DNA from: Verrucomicrobiota bacterium
GTDB lineage: Bacteria > Chlamydiota > Chlamydiia > Chlamydiales > Rhabdochlamydiaceae
Length of the DNA stretch: 64,000 nt
Assembly: GCA_018239715.1 (NCBI GenBank)
Contig: JAFEGW010000006.1
Location: 91,800 to 155,799 of the forward strand
Reading direction: 5' to 3'
The notes beneath the pieces were generated by a model. It saw only the letters and a list, made by a program, of their open reading frames with translations, had not been told where the DNA came from and ran no database searches. The stretch's first letter is position 1. Each line of letters starts with the position of its first letter. The position numbers were made by a program, and so were the translations under genes. Positions 37,226 through 45,409 of the stretch are shown here, piece after piece.

Positions 37226-38426
37226 TCGGCAAGATTTTCCGATGCTTAAGAGGAGGGTGCACGGTAAACCGCTCGTCTATTTAGATTCGGCCGCCACCAC
37301 CTTAAAACCTCAATCTGTCATCGATGCTGTCTCTCAATTTTATTCTTCGCATTACGGCACGGTCCACCGTGCTGTTTATCAGCTGGCGGGAGAGTCGACT
37401 GCGCAATATAATGCCGTGCGAGAACAGGTCCAGCAATTCCTCCATGCAAAATCACCGGATGAAATTATCTTCACCAAAGGGACGACGGAAGCGATCAATT
37501 TAGTGGCTTTTTCATGCGGGCAAGCTTTTGTGCAGCCTGGTGATGAGATTCTCATTTCTGCGATGGAGCACCACTCGAATATCGTTCCTTGGCAGCTTCT
37601 CTGTGAACGTCAGCAAGCCCACCTTAAAATCATTCCTTTGCTTCCGAGCGGAGAGCTTGACTTGGAGGCCTACGAAAAACTTCTTTCCCCCCGCACGAAA
37701 CTGGTGAGTATTGCGCACATCTCGAATGTTTTAGGTGTGATCAATCCGATCGAGGCGATTGTTAAAAGCGCCCACCGGCTGGGAGCAAAAGTATTTGTAG
37801 ATGGAGCCCAAAGCGCCCCTCATCTTCCCGTCGATGTTCAAGCACTCGGCTGCGATTTTTTTGCCTTCTCAGGCCATAAGATCTACGGCCCTACCGGCAT
37901 TGGGATTCTCTATGGCAAAAAAGAGCTTTTAGAAAAGATGCCTCCCTATCAAGGTGGCGGCGATATGATTCAAACAGTGACTTTTGAGAAGACCACCTAC
38001 CAGCCTTCTCCCTTAAAGTTTGAAGCAGGCACCCCCTTGATTGCCGAGGTGATGGGCCTGGGAGCCGCCTTAAAATATGTCCATTCCTACGGCTCAGATA
38101 AAATCGCCTCTTATGAAACTCTTCTTATTCGGGAGGCTTACGAGCAACTGGGTCAGATCGAGCAACTCCGCATTCTGGGATCCTCTCGTCATCGCGCTTC
38201 CTTGATTACCTTCAATATCGAAGGTGTTCACCCTCTCGATGCTGCAACGCTTCTAGATTTACAAGGGATAGCCGTCCGCTCAGGCCATCTGTGCGCTCAG
38301 CCGCTTCTAAACTCTTTAGGCTGCACCGCAGCTCTCCGCCTTTCTTTGGCCCCTTATAACACCTTAGAAGAGATTAGTTATTTCTGCGATACTCTTAACA
38401 GAGTCCTAGACCCATTGCGTCGGTGA
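37209..38426 (+). CDS. sufS: Cysteine desulfurase SufS
   Basis: A 405-residue class V PLP enzyme that takes sulfur from cysteine for cluster assembly. Visible features: YLDSAATTLKP, FTKGTTEAINLVA, EHHSNIVPWQ, VDGAQSAPHLPVDV (PLP Asp and Gln), the PLP lysine K224 in AFSGHKIYGPTG, and the sulfur-accepting Cys in VRSGHLCAQP. No sufE gene is adjacent, so the sulfur acceptor must be encoded elsewhere. Its 3' end overlaps the convergent gene at 38406 by 21 bp. Confidence 0.96.
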   Translation: MSSLFNRQDFPMLKRRVHGKPLVYLDSAATTLKPQSVIDAVSQFYSSHYGTVHRAVYQLAGESTAQYNAVREQVQQFLHAKSPDEIIFTKGTTEAINLVAFSCGQAFVQPGDEILISAMEHHSNIVPWQLLCERQQAHLKIIPLLPSGELDLEAYEKLLSPRTKLVSIAHISNVLGVINPIEAIVKSAHRLGAKVFVDGAQSAPHLPVDVQALGCDFFAFSGHKIYGPTGIGILYGKKELLEKMPPYQGGGDMIQTVTFEKTTYQPSPLKFEAGTPLIAEVMGLGAALKYVHSYGSDKIASYETLLIREAYEQLGQIEQLRILGSSRHRASLITFNIEGVHPLDAATLLDLQGIAVRSGHLCAQPLLNSLGCTAALRLSLAPYNTLEEISYFCDTLNRVLDPLRR

Positions 38427-38930
38427 GGAAAAAGGCGCAAATCCTAGCCCGTTTCTTTCGACTACGCGTTCAATATTCCGATAGTCATTCGTATCGATGA
38501 TAGTCTCTTTGTCTGTTAACGTACCCGCTTGCGCTGAGGGCTGAAGAGGGATCATGATCCAGGCGTAGCCCGTGTCGGGGAGCTGTTTCACTTCTCGAGT
38601 ACACAGAGGACTGGCAAATTTTAAATCATTGCGCTCTAAAATTTCTTCTACAGTGGGAGTATATGGAGGGCTAAAGGAGCATTCGGTTTTCGTTGGTAAA
38701 AAGGGTTTAGCGATGCTGGCTTTTTCGCTGCTTTCAGGAGCTGAAGTCACTCTTTCGCTTAAGTTGGGCAGGGGATTTTGAGAGCGGATAGGAATTTGTA
38801 AGAGGAGCCATGCACGGGACCCTGCAGGCAGAGGTTGAACTTCTTTGCCATTCCATTCCGCAGCTATTGCTTCTGGGGAAAGGCCTTGAAGCGGGGTGCT
38901 TTGAACTTCGATATCATCCTCAATTCGCAT
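38406..38930 (-). CDS. Hypothetical protein with internal duplication
   Basis: A 174-residue soluble protein of unknown function with no signal peptide. Two halves look alike: LPAGSRAWLLLQIP in the first and LPDTGYAWIMIPLQ in the second, and VEEILERNDLKFASP resembles IERVVERNGLGFAPF. The duplicated unit is about 65-80 residues. An AGGAGATATTTC sequence provides a good Shine-Dalgarno before the ATG. Convergent with and overlapping sufS by 21 bp. Confidence 0.65.
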   Translation of the reverse strand: MRIEDDIEVQSTPLQGLSPEAIAAEWNGKEVQPLPAGSRAWLLLQIPIRSQNPLPNLSERVTSAPESSEKASIAKPFLPTKTECSFSPPYTPTVEEILERNDLKFASPLCTREVKQLPDTGYAWIMIPLQPSAQAGTLTDKETIIDTNDYRNIERVVERNGLGFAPFSSPTQWV

Positions 38931-39024
38931 GAAATATCTCCTGGTGACAACAATTTAAAATTTTATCCGCCCAGTGGCAGTAATGCCCGAATATCGTTGA
39001 AAGGAAAAATATTTGCAAGGCTCC

Positions 39025-39058
39025 AAAATAAAAAACCCAGGCTTTGAAGCCTGGGTTT
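39025..39058 (-). terminator. Strong terminator of the MOMP-like gene
   Basis: A perfect 12-bp stem (39033-39044 with 39047-39058, core ACCCAGGCTT/AAGCCTGGGT) is followed on the minus strand by a T-rich run (TTTTTTATTTT). It lies just past the stop of the porin gene. Confidence 0.9.
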
Positions 39059-39086
39059 AAATTCGCAAGCTTTGCGAGCTTTTGAA

Positions 39087-40160
39087 TTAGAAGTCGAAAC
39101 GTGCTTGGAAGGCGACTCCACTCAGAGAGAGATCTCCTCCGTTTACAGCGTATTTGCCTTGGCCGCCAGCCATAAAGTTCAGATCTTGTTCAAACCCAAA
39201 AACATTATGCTGTTCCCAACCCAATTGGAATCGGATACGATAAGCATCGTTATCAAACAGGTGATCCCAACGGACTCCAGCGCCTAGATCTAGCATGGGC
39301 CGAACAATCGTCCAATGATCTTTAACGTGCTCGATGCGCGCAACATTGCTATCTTGATGTTCATGAAGTCTTTGAACTCCATAGACCAGTGCTAGACTGA
39401 TATTACCATAAAAGCTCCAGCCGCTGCCAAGGCCCCATTGAGTATTGAGACCACCGAGGAGTCCTGCGCCGCGGAAACGATTGTGGTTATGGCCGTCAAT
39501 ATCCGCACCATTCGATACATCATAATCAAAACCAAAGTTACGATTAATCCAAAGTCCGCGTACTCCCATGAAAGGACGAAGGGTCAGCCACTTGCTCACG
39601 AAGAACTCACGGCCGAGTTCACCATCAAGTATGTTAAGATGGAGACTTGCACGCCCTTTGGCTTTGTCTGCAGAAAGTGCAAGTGCACCTTCTGAATTAG
39701 CTTGATTAGTTTGCGTTTGCCATACGGCTGAATCTGTATGAGCATGGGTCGCTTTTTTCTCATGGCTGCGGAACCAAGTCCAGTTCACGAGCATGTCCCA
39801 TCCGTCATGCGGAAGGTTATAGCCAATGCCGACGCGGAATCCAGGTGACCAATCGTACTGGACGTTTTTGACAGTGCCATTTAGACCTTCTGTCTGATGG
39901 TTTTTAATCGCATAAGCGAGACCATCCTCAGTGGCGTTCAAGTAGAGAAGTTCTGCTTGGATCCAAAGATCAGTGCCGTCTCTGACAACAGGACGTGCTG
40001 GAGGATTGATCATCCCATTGGCGCCGCGGCGTTGTTCAAGAGCGTTGACTCGGTTTTCCAAGTTGCGCATTTGCATGTCATCAACAGCACATACGACACT
40101 GGTCAGTGATGCGAATGTAATTGCTAACGCAGGCAATATTTTATTCAATTTGTGTTCCAT
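39087..40160 (-). CDS. MOMP-like outer-membrane porin
   Basis: A 357-residue outer-membrane beta-barrel. It has a signal peptide cut near VCAVDD, a short coiled-coil (MRNLENRVNALEQRR), then amphipathic strands with aromatic girdles (LWIQAELLYLNAT, FRVGIGYNLPHDGWDMLVNWTWF, WLTLRPFMGVRGLWI). It ends in Phe after ARFDF, the standard barrel-assembly signal. The pattern matches the Legionella_OMP-type MOMP-like proteins that are expanded in Waddlia/Parachlamydia-type chlamydiae rather than Chlamydiaceae OmpA. An AGGGGGATC Shine-Dalgarno precedes the ATG, and it has its own strong terminator, so it is likely a highly expressed single gene. Confidence 0.88.
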   Translation of the reverse strand: MEHKLNKILPALAITFASLTSVVCAVDDMQMRNLENRVNALEQRRGANGMINPPARPVVRDGTDLWIQAELLYLNATEDGLAYAIKNHQTEGLNGTVKNVQYDWSPGFRVGIGYNLPHDGWDMLVNWTWFRSHEKKATHAHTDSAVWQTQTNQANSEGALALSADKAKGRASLHLNILDGELGREFFVSKWLTLRPFMGVRGLWINRNFGFDYDVSNGADIDGHNHNRFRGAGLLGGLNTQWGLGSGWSFYGNISLALVYGVQRLHEHQDSNVARIEHVKDHWTIVRPMLDLGAGVRWDHLFDNDAYRIRFQLGWEQHNVFGFEQDLNFMAGGQGKYAVNGGDLSLSGVAFQARFDF

Positions 40161-40200
40161 TTTGATCCCCCTGGGTTTGGATCGGTTAATCGTTATAAAG

Positions 40201-40266
40201 TAAGCACTCCCCTATTTCTCACTAGGCAAAGAGGTGACTCTTCATACAGAAATAGGAGAACGCTTA
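40201..40266 (-). promoter_or_regulatory. Long imperfect inverted repeat upstream of the porin gene
   Basis: The 19-base arms 40201-40219 and 40248-40266 pair at 16 positions; inside the loop AAGAG/CTCTT forms a second stem. It lies upstream of a TATAAC -10-like element (40192-40197, minus strand) of the porin gene and downstream of sctT. No T-tract follows, so an operator or structured leader is as likely as a terminator. Confidence 0.4.
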
Positions 40267-40367
40267 CGTATGTTTTCCACTTATCTATAAACGACATGAT
40301 AGTGTTGCAAATCAATCTACGAAGAAAATGGATTTCGCGTCAATTGAAATCCGAACGAGCAAGCGAG

Positions 40368-41231
40368 CTATTTTGGAATCGAGAAGATGAGTTGATTGAG
40401 CGACTGCAGCCAGAGAATCGATTGCTTGCCGAGCTGCTGCAGAATGAAATACCAACCTGCCCAAAGAAGCGCAAGGCCGACAAACGATTTGAGCGCCATG
40501 CCTAAGAAGGCGATTTGGACTTGAGGGGCCAATCGGTTGGCGATTCCAAGAAACATTTCGGCCATGAGGATAGCGACGAGAGAAGGGGCGGCTAGCTGCA
40601 GCGAAATCGCCAGGAACTTGGTCAGCAGCGACAGCATGAATTGCCAAAAGGGCATATGCAGGTTAAAAAAAGCTGCCGGAATGAAACTGTCTGCAGCAAT
40701 GACGGAGTAAGAATTAAGAACTCCTTCCAAGAACATAAAGGGTCCGCCGATTTCATAGAAAAGCACAATAAAGACATAGTTATAAAGCTGGCCGATGGAC
40801 GAGCTTTGAGATTGCATCACGGGGTCTTGGATTTGCAAAGCAGAAGATCCGCGGAGAAAATCGATTAAGACACCGGAGGATTGAGCAATATAGAAAGGAA
40901 TACTGACTAAGAGCGCAAGAATAGTGCCGATGAAGAGCTCTTTGATGCAGTACGCGGCAAAATGGGCATCATAGGTCGCTACGGGCATTTTAGCCGAAGC
41001 AATCAGATGAGGAAGGATGACAGCAGTGAGGACAATAGCGGTCCCAATCTTAACGCCTCCGGGAAGTTTGGATCCCAAAAAAGGAGCCAGCGCCACAATC
41101 GGCGCGAGCCTCATCAAGCCTAAAAAAAATAAAGTCAGCACAGAAATGGGAGGGATGTGAGGAAAACTTAAAACAAGGCTAAGGTAGTCTGTTGTATCAA
41201 TCGCAGCCAAGAAAATGTTCAAGGGTTCCAT
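40368..41231 (-). CDS. sctT: Type III secretion export-gate protein SctT
   Basis: A 287-residue inner-membrane protein of the export apparatus (YscT/SpaR/FliR family) that with SctR and SctS forms the export gate helix. Six or so hydrophobic segments are seen, with the family's FLRGSSALQ region and the C-terminal GLALLWAGWYFIL. It overlaps sctS by 13 bp and closes the sctR-S-T group. Confidence 0.92.
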   Translation of the reverse strand: MEPLNIFLAAIDTTDYLSLVLSFPHIPPISVLTLFFLGLMRLAPIVALAPFLGSKLPGGVKIGTAIVLTAVILPHLIASAKMPVATYDAHFAAYCIKELFIGTILALLVSIPFYIAQSSGVLIDFLRGSSALQIQDPVMQSQSSSIGQLYNYVFIVLFYEIGGPFMFLEGVLNSYSVIAADSFIPAAFFNLHMPFWQFMLSLLTKFLAISLQLAAPSLVAILMAEMFLGIANRLAPQVQIAFLGMALKSFVGLALLWAGWYFILQQLGKQSILWLQSLNQLIFSIPK

Positions 41232-41488
41232 TTATAGAAATTTTGAAAAATGGTATTTGTGTACTGCACAATCTGGCTGCCCAGCCACCCTCCCATCAAA
41301 AGCAGGGTAAAAATCACAGCGATCAACTTCACGGTAAAAGAAAGGGTTTGCTCTTGGATTTGCGTCGCTGCTTGTAAGATGGCCACGAAAAGACCCACGG
41401 CCATACTGATCAAAATCGGCGGCCCTGAAAGAATCAAGATCATCAAAAGCGCCCGATATGAAAGTTGATAGATTTCGTTTGTAAACAT
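41219..41488 (-). CDS. sctS: Type III secretion export-gate protein SctS
   Basis: An 89-residue two-helix membrane protein of the YscS/FliQ family. The signature GPPILISMAVGLFVAILQAATQIQEQTLSF is spread over the first hairpin, followed by a second helix (LIAVIFTLLLMGGWLG). It lies 3 bp after sctR and overlaps sctT by 13 bp. Confidence 0.95.
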   Translation of the reverse strand: MFTNEIYQLSYRALLMILILSGPPILISMAVGLFVAILQAATQIQEQTLSFTVKLIAVIFTLLLMGGWLGSQIVQYTNTIFQNFYKWNP

Positions 41489-41491
41489 CGA

Positions 41492-42265
41492 CTACCTAAA
41501 GGTTAAGACAAGGCCTTGGATCAAAATCGTCCAGCCATCGACCATGACCAGCAAAAGGAGCTTCAGCGGAAGAGCGATGGTCAGCGGCGATAGCATCATC
41601 ATACCCATTGCCAGCAAAATATTGGATGTCACGAGATCGATGACAAAGAACGGAAGATAAATGACGACGCCAATCTCAAAGGCGGCTTTCAACTGAGAGG
41701 TAATAAAAGCAGGAATTAAGACGATAAAATCAGTCTGTTTCAAAGAAGGGCGGTATTCTTCCGGGAAAGAGCGGTAGGCCAGCTGGTAAAAACTCGTAAT
41801 ATGTTTACCAATTGTATTGCGTTGCAAAAAGTCTCGCAGGGGCTCTTTGCCGGCATCGACAACATCCATCATGTAAACAGCGGCAGGCCCGCTAAATAAA
41901 TCGGGGGGAGGATTCTTGGCAATGGTGGCTGAAGCAGCATTATACATCGCCAGCCCTGTCGGGAACATGACATAAATGGTCATTAAGAGGGCGATACCGT
42001 TGAGGACTTGGTTAGGAGGAGATTGTTGAACACCGAGCGCGTTACGCAAAAGAGAGAGGACGACGGCGATTTTGACATAAGAGGTGAGCAGCATGATGGC
42101 AAAAGGAAGGATCGAAAGTCCTGCCAGCACAGCCATCTGGGACATTAAAGTCGGAGGAGTGCCAGCTTCGCCTTGAGCGACCGCTTCAGGCAAGGCCTCT
42201 TGAGCAAAAAGTGGAAATGACCCGCAGATTAGCAGTAGTAAAAGTAAATATTTTAAGTATCTCAT
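41492..42265 (-). CDS. sctR: Type III secretion export-gate protein SctR
   Basis: A 257-residue YscR/FliP-family protein. It has an N-terminal signal sequence (LLLLLLICGSFPLFA), a feature shared with FliP, then LPFAIMLLTSYVKIAVVLSLLRNALG, QQSPPNQVLNGIAL and the C-terminal PFFVIDLVTSNILLAMGMMMLSP. It heads sctR-S-T, which has a separate promoter region: the gene upstream ends in a strong terminator. Confidence 0.95.
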   Translation of the reverse strand: MRYLKYLLLLLLICGSFPLFAQEALPEAVAQGEAGTPPTLMSQMAVLAGLSILPFAIMLLTSYVKIAVVLSLLRNALGVQQSPPNQVLNGIALLMTIYVMFPTGLAMYNAASATIAKNPPPDLFSGPAAVYMMDVVDAGKEPLRDFLQRNTIGKHITSFYQLAYRSFPEEYRPSLKQTDFIVLIPAFITSQLKAAFEIGVVIYLPFFVIDLVTSNILLAMGMMMLSPLTIALPLKLLLLVMVDGWTILIQGLVLTFR

Positions 42266-42325
42266 GTTTTTTCAACGCTGGTCAAAACAGCATTGCTCCG
42301 TAGCTATGCCTTGCAATACAAAGCA

Positions 42326-42354
42326 TAAATAGAAAGCAAAGCTCAAATCGTCAA
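42326..42354 (-). promoter_or_regulatory. Possible sctRST promoter
   Basis: On the minus strand, TTGACG (42349-42354), a 17-bp spacer and TATTTA (42326-42331). The -35 is near consensus and the -10 is weak. It gives a leader of about 55 nt before sctR. A separate promoter is expected because a terminator lies at 42388-42424. Confidence 0.4.
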
Positions 42355-42387
42355 AAACTGCAAGAGAGTTTTTATCCGTTAAGTTTA

Positions 42388-42424
42388 GAAAAATGAAAAG
42401 CCCTTCCTTTTGAAAAGGAAGGGC
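42388..42424 (-). terminator. Strong terminator between the orphan gene and sctR
   Basis: A perfect 12-bp stem (42400-42411 with 42413-42424; GCCCTTCCTTTT/AAAAGGAAGGGC) is followed on the minus strand by TTTTCATTTTT. It ends the transcript of the 415-residue gene and separates it from sctR. Confidence 0.9.
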
Positions 42425-42433
42425 CTATCGAAT

Positions 42434-43681
42434 TTAAGGTTGGATTTGATCCGGTGTCTGGGCAATAAGGCGAATAGTTCCGCCTTCATTGACAAGTTTT
42501 AAATATTTATTGCCAGTATCTGCAGGACCAAAATCATTGTCCGATCCATCGAAACAAGCGAAATTGACTTTCCAGATGGTTTCTCCAGGTTGAGGTGCGA
42601 GCATTTTTGAATCCCCCCATTTTAAAGTAATGGGCTCCGCGCGCGAGGTAGAGGTAGGCTGATCTTGATACTCGGTAAATTCGATATGGAAAGAAATAAT
42701 TCCCATATAATGTCCGCTATCGCATTGCAGTCCCACAGCAACTTGGACCCCATTTTGATCAGAGCTAATAATATTTTGTGTATGATTGCCATGAGCTCCA
42801 GGGTGCATGACTAAGCGAGGCTGTATTGATGTATCAATTTTCCAGCCGTTTTCAGGAGGAACAGTGAAAGGTGGAATGTTCACCCAACGTTGAGGATACC
42901 AGCTATTTCCATTGAAGGTATAAGTCGGTGATGAATAAGGTTTTTCCACGCGTTTTAATCCGCTGGTCGAGTAATACGCCGTAATATTTCCTGGGCTGAG
43001 GGGAAGAACGGCAATGCCTGTATTATATTCGGCAGTATGAGTGCGCTCAGCAGGCCAAGGCCAACCATTGCTCCACTGGACATCCAATTTACCCATGACG
43101 TAGGCGCATTTATTAAGGCTTGTATTCGTAAAAGCGCTGACGGGCACGGTGTAAATTAAAGCCTGAGTTGTGTTGGTTAAAATCGGACAAGTCTGGCCGT
43201 TCATTTTGAAGCTGGTGGGATAACGTTTATCAGCTGACCATGGAAAGTTGCCTGAAAATTTAACCAGTACAGTATCTGCTTGCGAACTGATCGCCACATA
43301 TTGCGGAGCAATAGTGGTGAGTTGAGGCTGTTGTTTGCTGAACGGAAGAGTGTTGACGAGCTGTTGGGCATCGGCTGCAGCTTGTGCCAGAAGCTCCTTA
43401 TTATTTTGTTCCACAATCTGGACCATATTAGTAAGCTGATCAATTTTATCTGTAATGACTTTATTGACCTTATCCATTGTCAAGTTTAAGCTATCGGCAT
43501 AAGCTTCTTTAGCATTTTGTATGGCTATAGAAACCTGTTTACCGGCTTCCACTTCCATCGTTAGAACGGAATACGTTACGCCGTTGATGGCGTTTTGGAT
43601 AGAACCATTGATTCGATCCATCAATCCATCCAGTACAGAACCTAGAATTGGAATGTTACCTGTGACTGCTTTTGCTGCCAT
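42434..43681 (-). CDS. Unknown 415-residue protein inserted inside the type III secretion cluster
   Basis: Not recognised. The first ~125 residues are helical and low in aromatics (many Ala, Gln, Asn; e.g. VNKVITDKIDQLTNMVQIVEQ), ending in a likely coiled coil. From about residue 130 on it is strand-rich with many Trp, Pro and Asn, and two similar segments SGNFPWSADKRYPTSF and WSNGWPWPAERTHTAEY suggest an internal repeat. There is no signal peptide. AGGGGG precedes the ATG, and the gene has its own strong terminator. In Chlamydiaceae, sctL and sctR are adjacent, so this gene is an addition. A type III-secreted effector or structural protein is plausible but unproven. Confidence 0.7.
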   Translation of the reverse strand: MAAKAVTGNIPILGSVLDGLMDRINGSIQNAINGVTYSVLTMEVEAGKQVSIAIQNAKEAYADSLNLTMDKVNKVITDKIDQLTNMVQIVEQNNKELLAQAAADAQQLVNTLPFSKQQPQLTTIAPQYVAISSQADTVLVKFSGNFPWSADKRYPTSFKMNGQTCPILTNTTQALIYTVPVSAFTNTSLNKCAYVMGKLDVQWSNGWPWPAERTHTAEYNTGIAVLPLSPGNITAYYSTSGLKRVEKPYSSPTYTFNGNSWYPQRWVNIPPFTVPPENGWKIDTSIQPRLVMHPGAHGNHTQNIISSDQNGVQVAVGLQCDSGHYMGIISFHIEFTEYQDQPTSTSRAEPITLKWGDSKMLAPQPGETIWKVNFACFDGSDNDFGPADTGNKYLKLVNEGGTIRLIAQTPDQIQP

Positions 43682-43820
43682 AAAGGCCCCCTTTTTTTAG
43701 TTTTTAGAGTTTAAGAGGACATCTAACCTCTTAGCTCATAATGATTATGCGCCTAAAAATTTTTTTATGTGAAGTTTTTTTTAAGAAAGTGCAAATTCCC
43801 TTGAGAATCGGGAAAGATTC

Positions 43821-44447
43821 TTAAGTTTTTAGATATTTATCGAAGGCCGACTCGATGGCACGCCATTGATTTTCAATGGAGGCGTTGATGATGCCCGATT
43901 CGGTTTCAATGATGCACCCGCCTGGGGCGATATCATCTCGCTCTTTGATCACGAGGCTTTCCACTTGCTCGAGCTTTTCTCGAATCTGAGTTTTCTCTTT
44001 TTCGAGGATTTCTTTGTCGGCTTTATTCACCCAGATGGTGATGCGGTGATTTTGAAGAACAGGAGCTAAAGCCTGTAAGACGATATCAACAATAGTCTCA
44101 GGCCGGGTCTCGAGCTCCTTGGATACGATTTTCTTGGCGGCTTTGAGGGCTAAGGGAAGGATCAGTTTATTCATCTCATGTCGGAGCCGCTTCTTTTCTT
44201 GATCAAGACCTAAAATACCTTCACTCAGCTTTTCTAACCCTTCTTGAAATCCTTCCTCTTGTGCTTTTTCCCGGAGAAGAGCGCACTCCGCTTCTGTTTC
44301 AGCTCGATAAGCTTCTGCATCGGCCCGGGCTTTTTCGACAATCTCATGAGCTTCCATCAGTTGGCTAAACTCTTCTTGAGGGATTACCTTTTGATTGGAA
44401 GCAGGATGGATTTCTCCATCTTTGATAAAGGAAAATAATCTACTCAT
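43821..44447 (-). CDS. sctL: Type III secretion stator/ATPase regulator SctL
   Basis: A 208-residue peripheral cytoplasmic protein of the YscL/FliH family that tethers the SctN ATPase. The N-terminal third is a long charged coiled coil (about residues 28-95, with Ala/Glu-rich AEAYRAETEAECALLREKA). The C-terminal domain has ALKAAKKIVSKELETRPE and the closing VIKERDDIAPGGCIIETESGIINAS typical of the family. It overlaps the upstream CT560-like gene by 8 bp. Confidence 0.93.
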   Translation of the reverse strand: MSRLFSFIKDGEIHPASNQKVIPQEEFSQLMEAHEIVEKARADAEAYRAETEAECALLREKAQEEGFQEGLEKLSEGILGLDQEKKRLRHEMNKLILPLALKAAKKIVSKELETRPETIVDIVLQALAPVLQNHRITIWVNKADKEILEKEKTQIREKLEQVESLVIKERDDIAPGGCIIETESGIINASIENQWRAIESAFDKYLKT

Positions 44448-45306
44448 GATGCTGCCCTATGTAAGTAATGAATTCTAAAATTTGCCCGATCAAGATCTGG
44501 ACTGCCCTGCTGTTTTCAAGCGGCGAGGAGAGTTTTTTAACAAGGAGCGCTCGTTCAAAGTCTAACTTATGCATGATATACCAGGCGAGGCTGGGATCTT
44601 GTCCATACAGAGCTTTGGCCAAGCGATTCGCGCCCCGCTGCCGGATCAAGGTTTTAAGTTTTTCTCTATCTTCATTCCAATGAGCCAGGCCCATTTTGGC
44701 AAAAACAATCGGCTCGGGGCTCTGGAGCAGGATTTTTAGATAACCCAGCTCAGCAGGAGTGAGCGCTTCATAGATCTTGCTTAGTTTCGCTTTGTCAATA
44801 ATCTGTTTTGTTTCTATAGCAAGATCGTGAAGTCCTAAAAAATCCAGAGAGAGATTTAAAGTCTCATTTTTTAGATTTAGAAGATCGTTCAAAGGAGAAT
44901 CAGGGAGATAAGAAGGCGGGAGCAGATCTTCGATTTCCGCTGTCAAATAACCCAGAAGGGTTTTTTGAAGATAAGTCTTGCCTTGCTCAGATAAAGAAGG
45001 AAGTTTTGCTGCATAGAGGAGCTCTTTCCCCACCGCTTGAGCTTGAGAAGGAGTCAGAGCCGCTAGGAAAAAGCCGATATCTTTTTCCGATAAAGTCCGG
45101 AGGAAAGGAGAGATCCACGAGGGATGTATCCTCTGGAGTGTATCTTCTGCACATTCAGTATCTTCGAGAGGACTCCCCAAGGTAGGGGGAAGTTTTTCTA
45201 AGAATTGCTTTTCAATGGGGGCTAAATATTTAACCAGGGAAGACCGCTCTGTCGGGGAACAGCCTTCCAAAAAAGCTTTTAGAACAACACGGCTTGAAGA
45301 TCTCAT
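44440..45306 (-). CDS. CT560-like type III secretion protein (candidate SctK-type adaptor)
   Basis: A 288-residue all-helical soluble protein located between sctJ and sctL, the place occupied by CT560 in Chlamydia trachomatis. The position and helical nature would suit a sorting-platform adaptor (SctK-like), but I see no diagnostic motif. It overlaps sctL by 8 bp. No Shine-Dalgarno is seen just before its ATG; the region upstream is the left end of an inserted IS element, so the insertion may have removed its original translation signals. Confidence 0.75.
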   Translation of the reverse strand: MRSSSRVVLKAFLEGCSPTERSSLVKYLAPIEKQFLEKLPPTLGSPLEDTECAEDTLQRIHPSWISPFLRTLSEKDIGFFLAALTPSQAQAVGKELLYAAKLPSLSEQGKTYLQKTLLGYLTAEIEDLLPPSYLPDSPLNDLLNLKNETLNLSLDFLGLHDLAIETKQIIDKAKLSKIYEALTPAELGYLKILLQSPEPIVFAKMGLAHWNEDREKLKTLIRQRGANRLAKALYGQDPSLAWYIMHKLDFERALLVKKLSSPLENSRAVQILIGQILEFITYIGQHHE

Positions 45307-45409
45307 TTTAAATTGACAGCGCGGATATACATCCTTTTAGGGTAGGAAGAAGCGCTACTCTCCTTGAATATTTAAAATTAAAATAACGTTCCACTATAAT
45401 TTCAAAGTT

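Noticed and set aside
40152..40505. Plus-strand ORF of 117 codons overlapping the sctT 3' end
   Set aside because: No domain, no ribosome site, antisense to sctT and to the porin leader.
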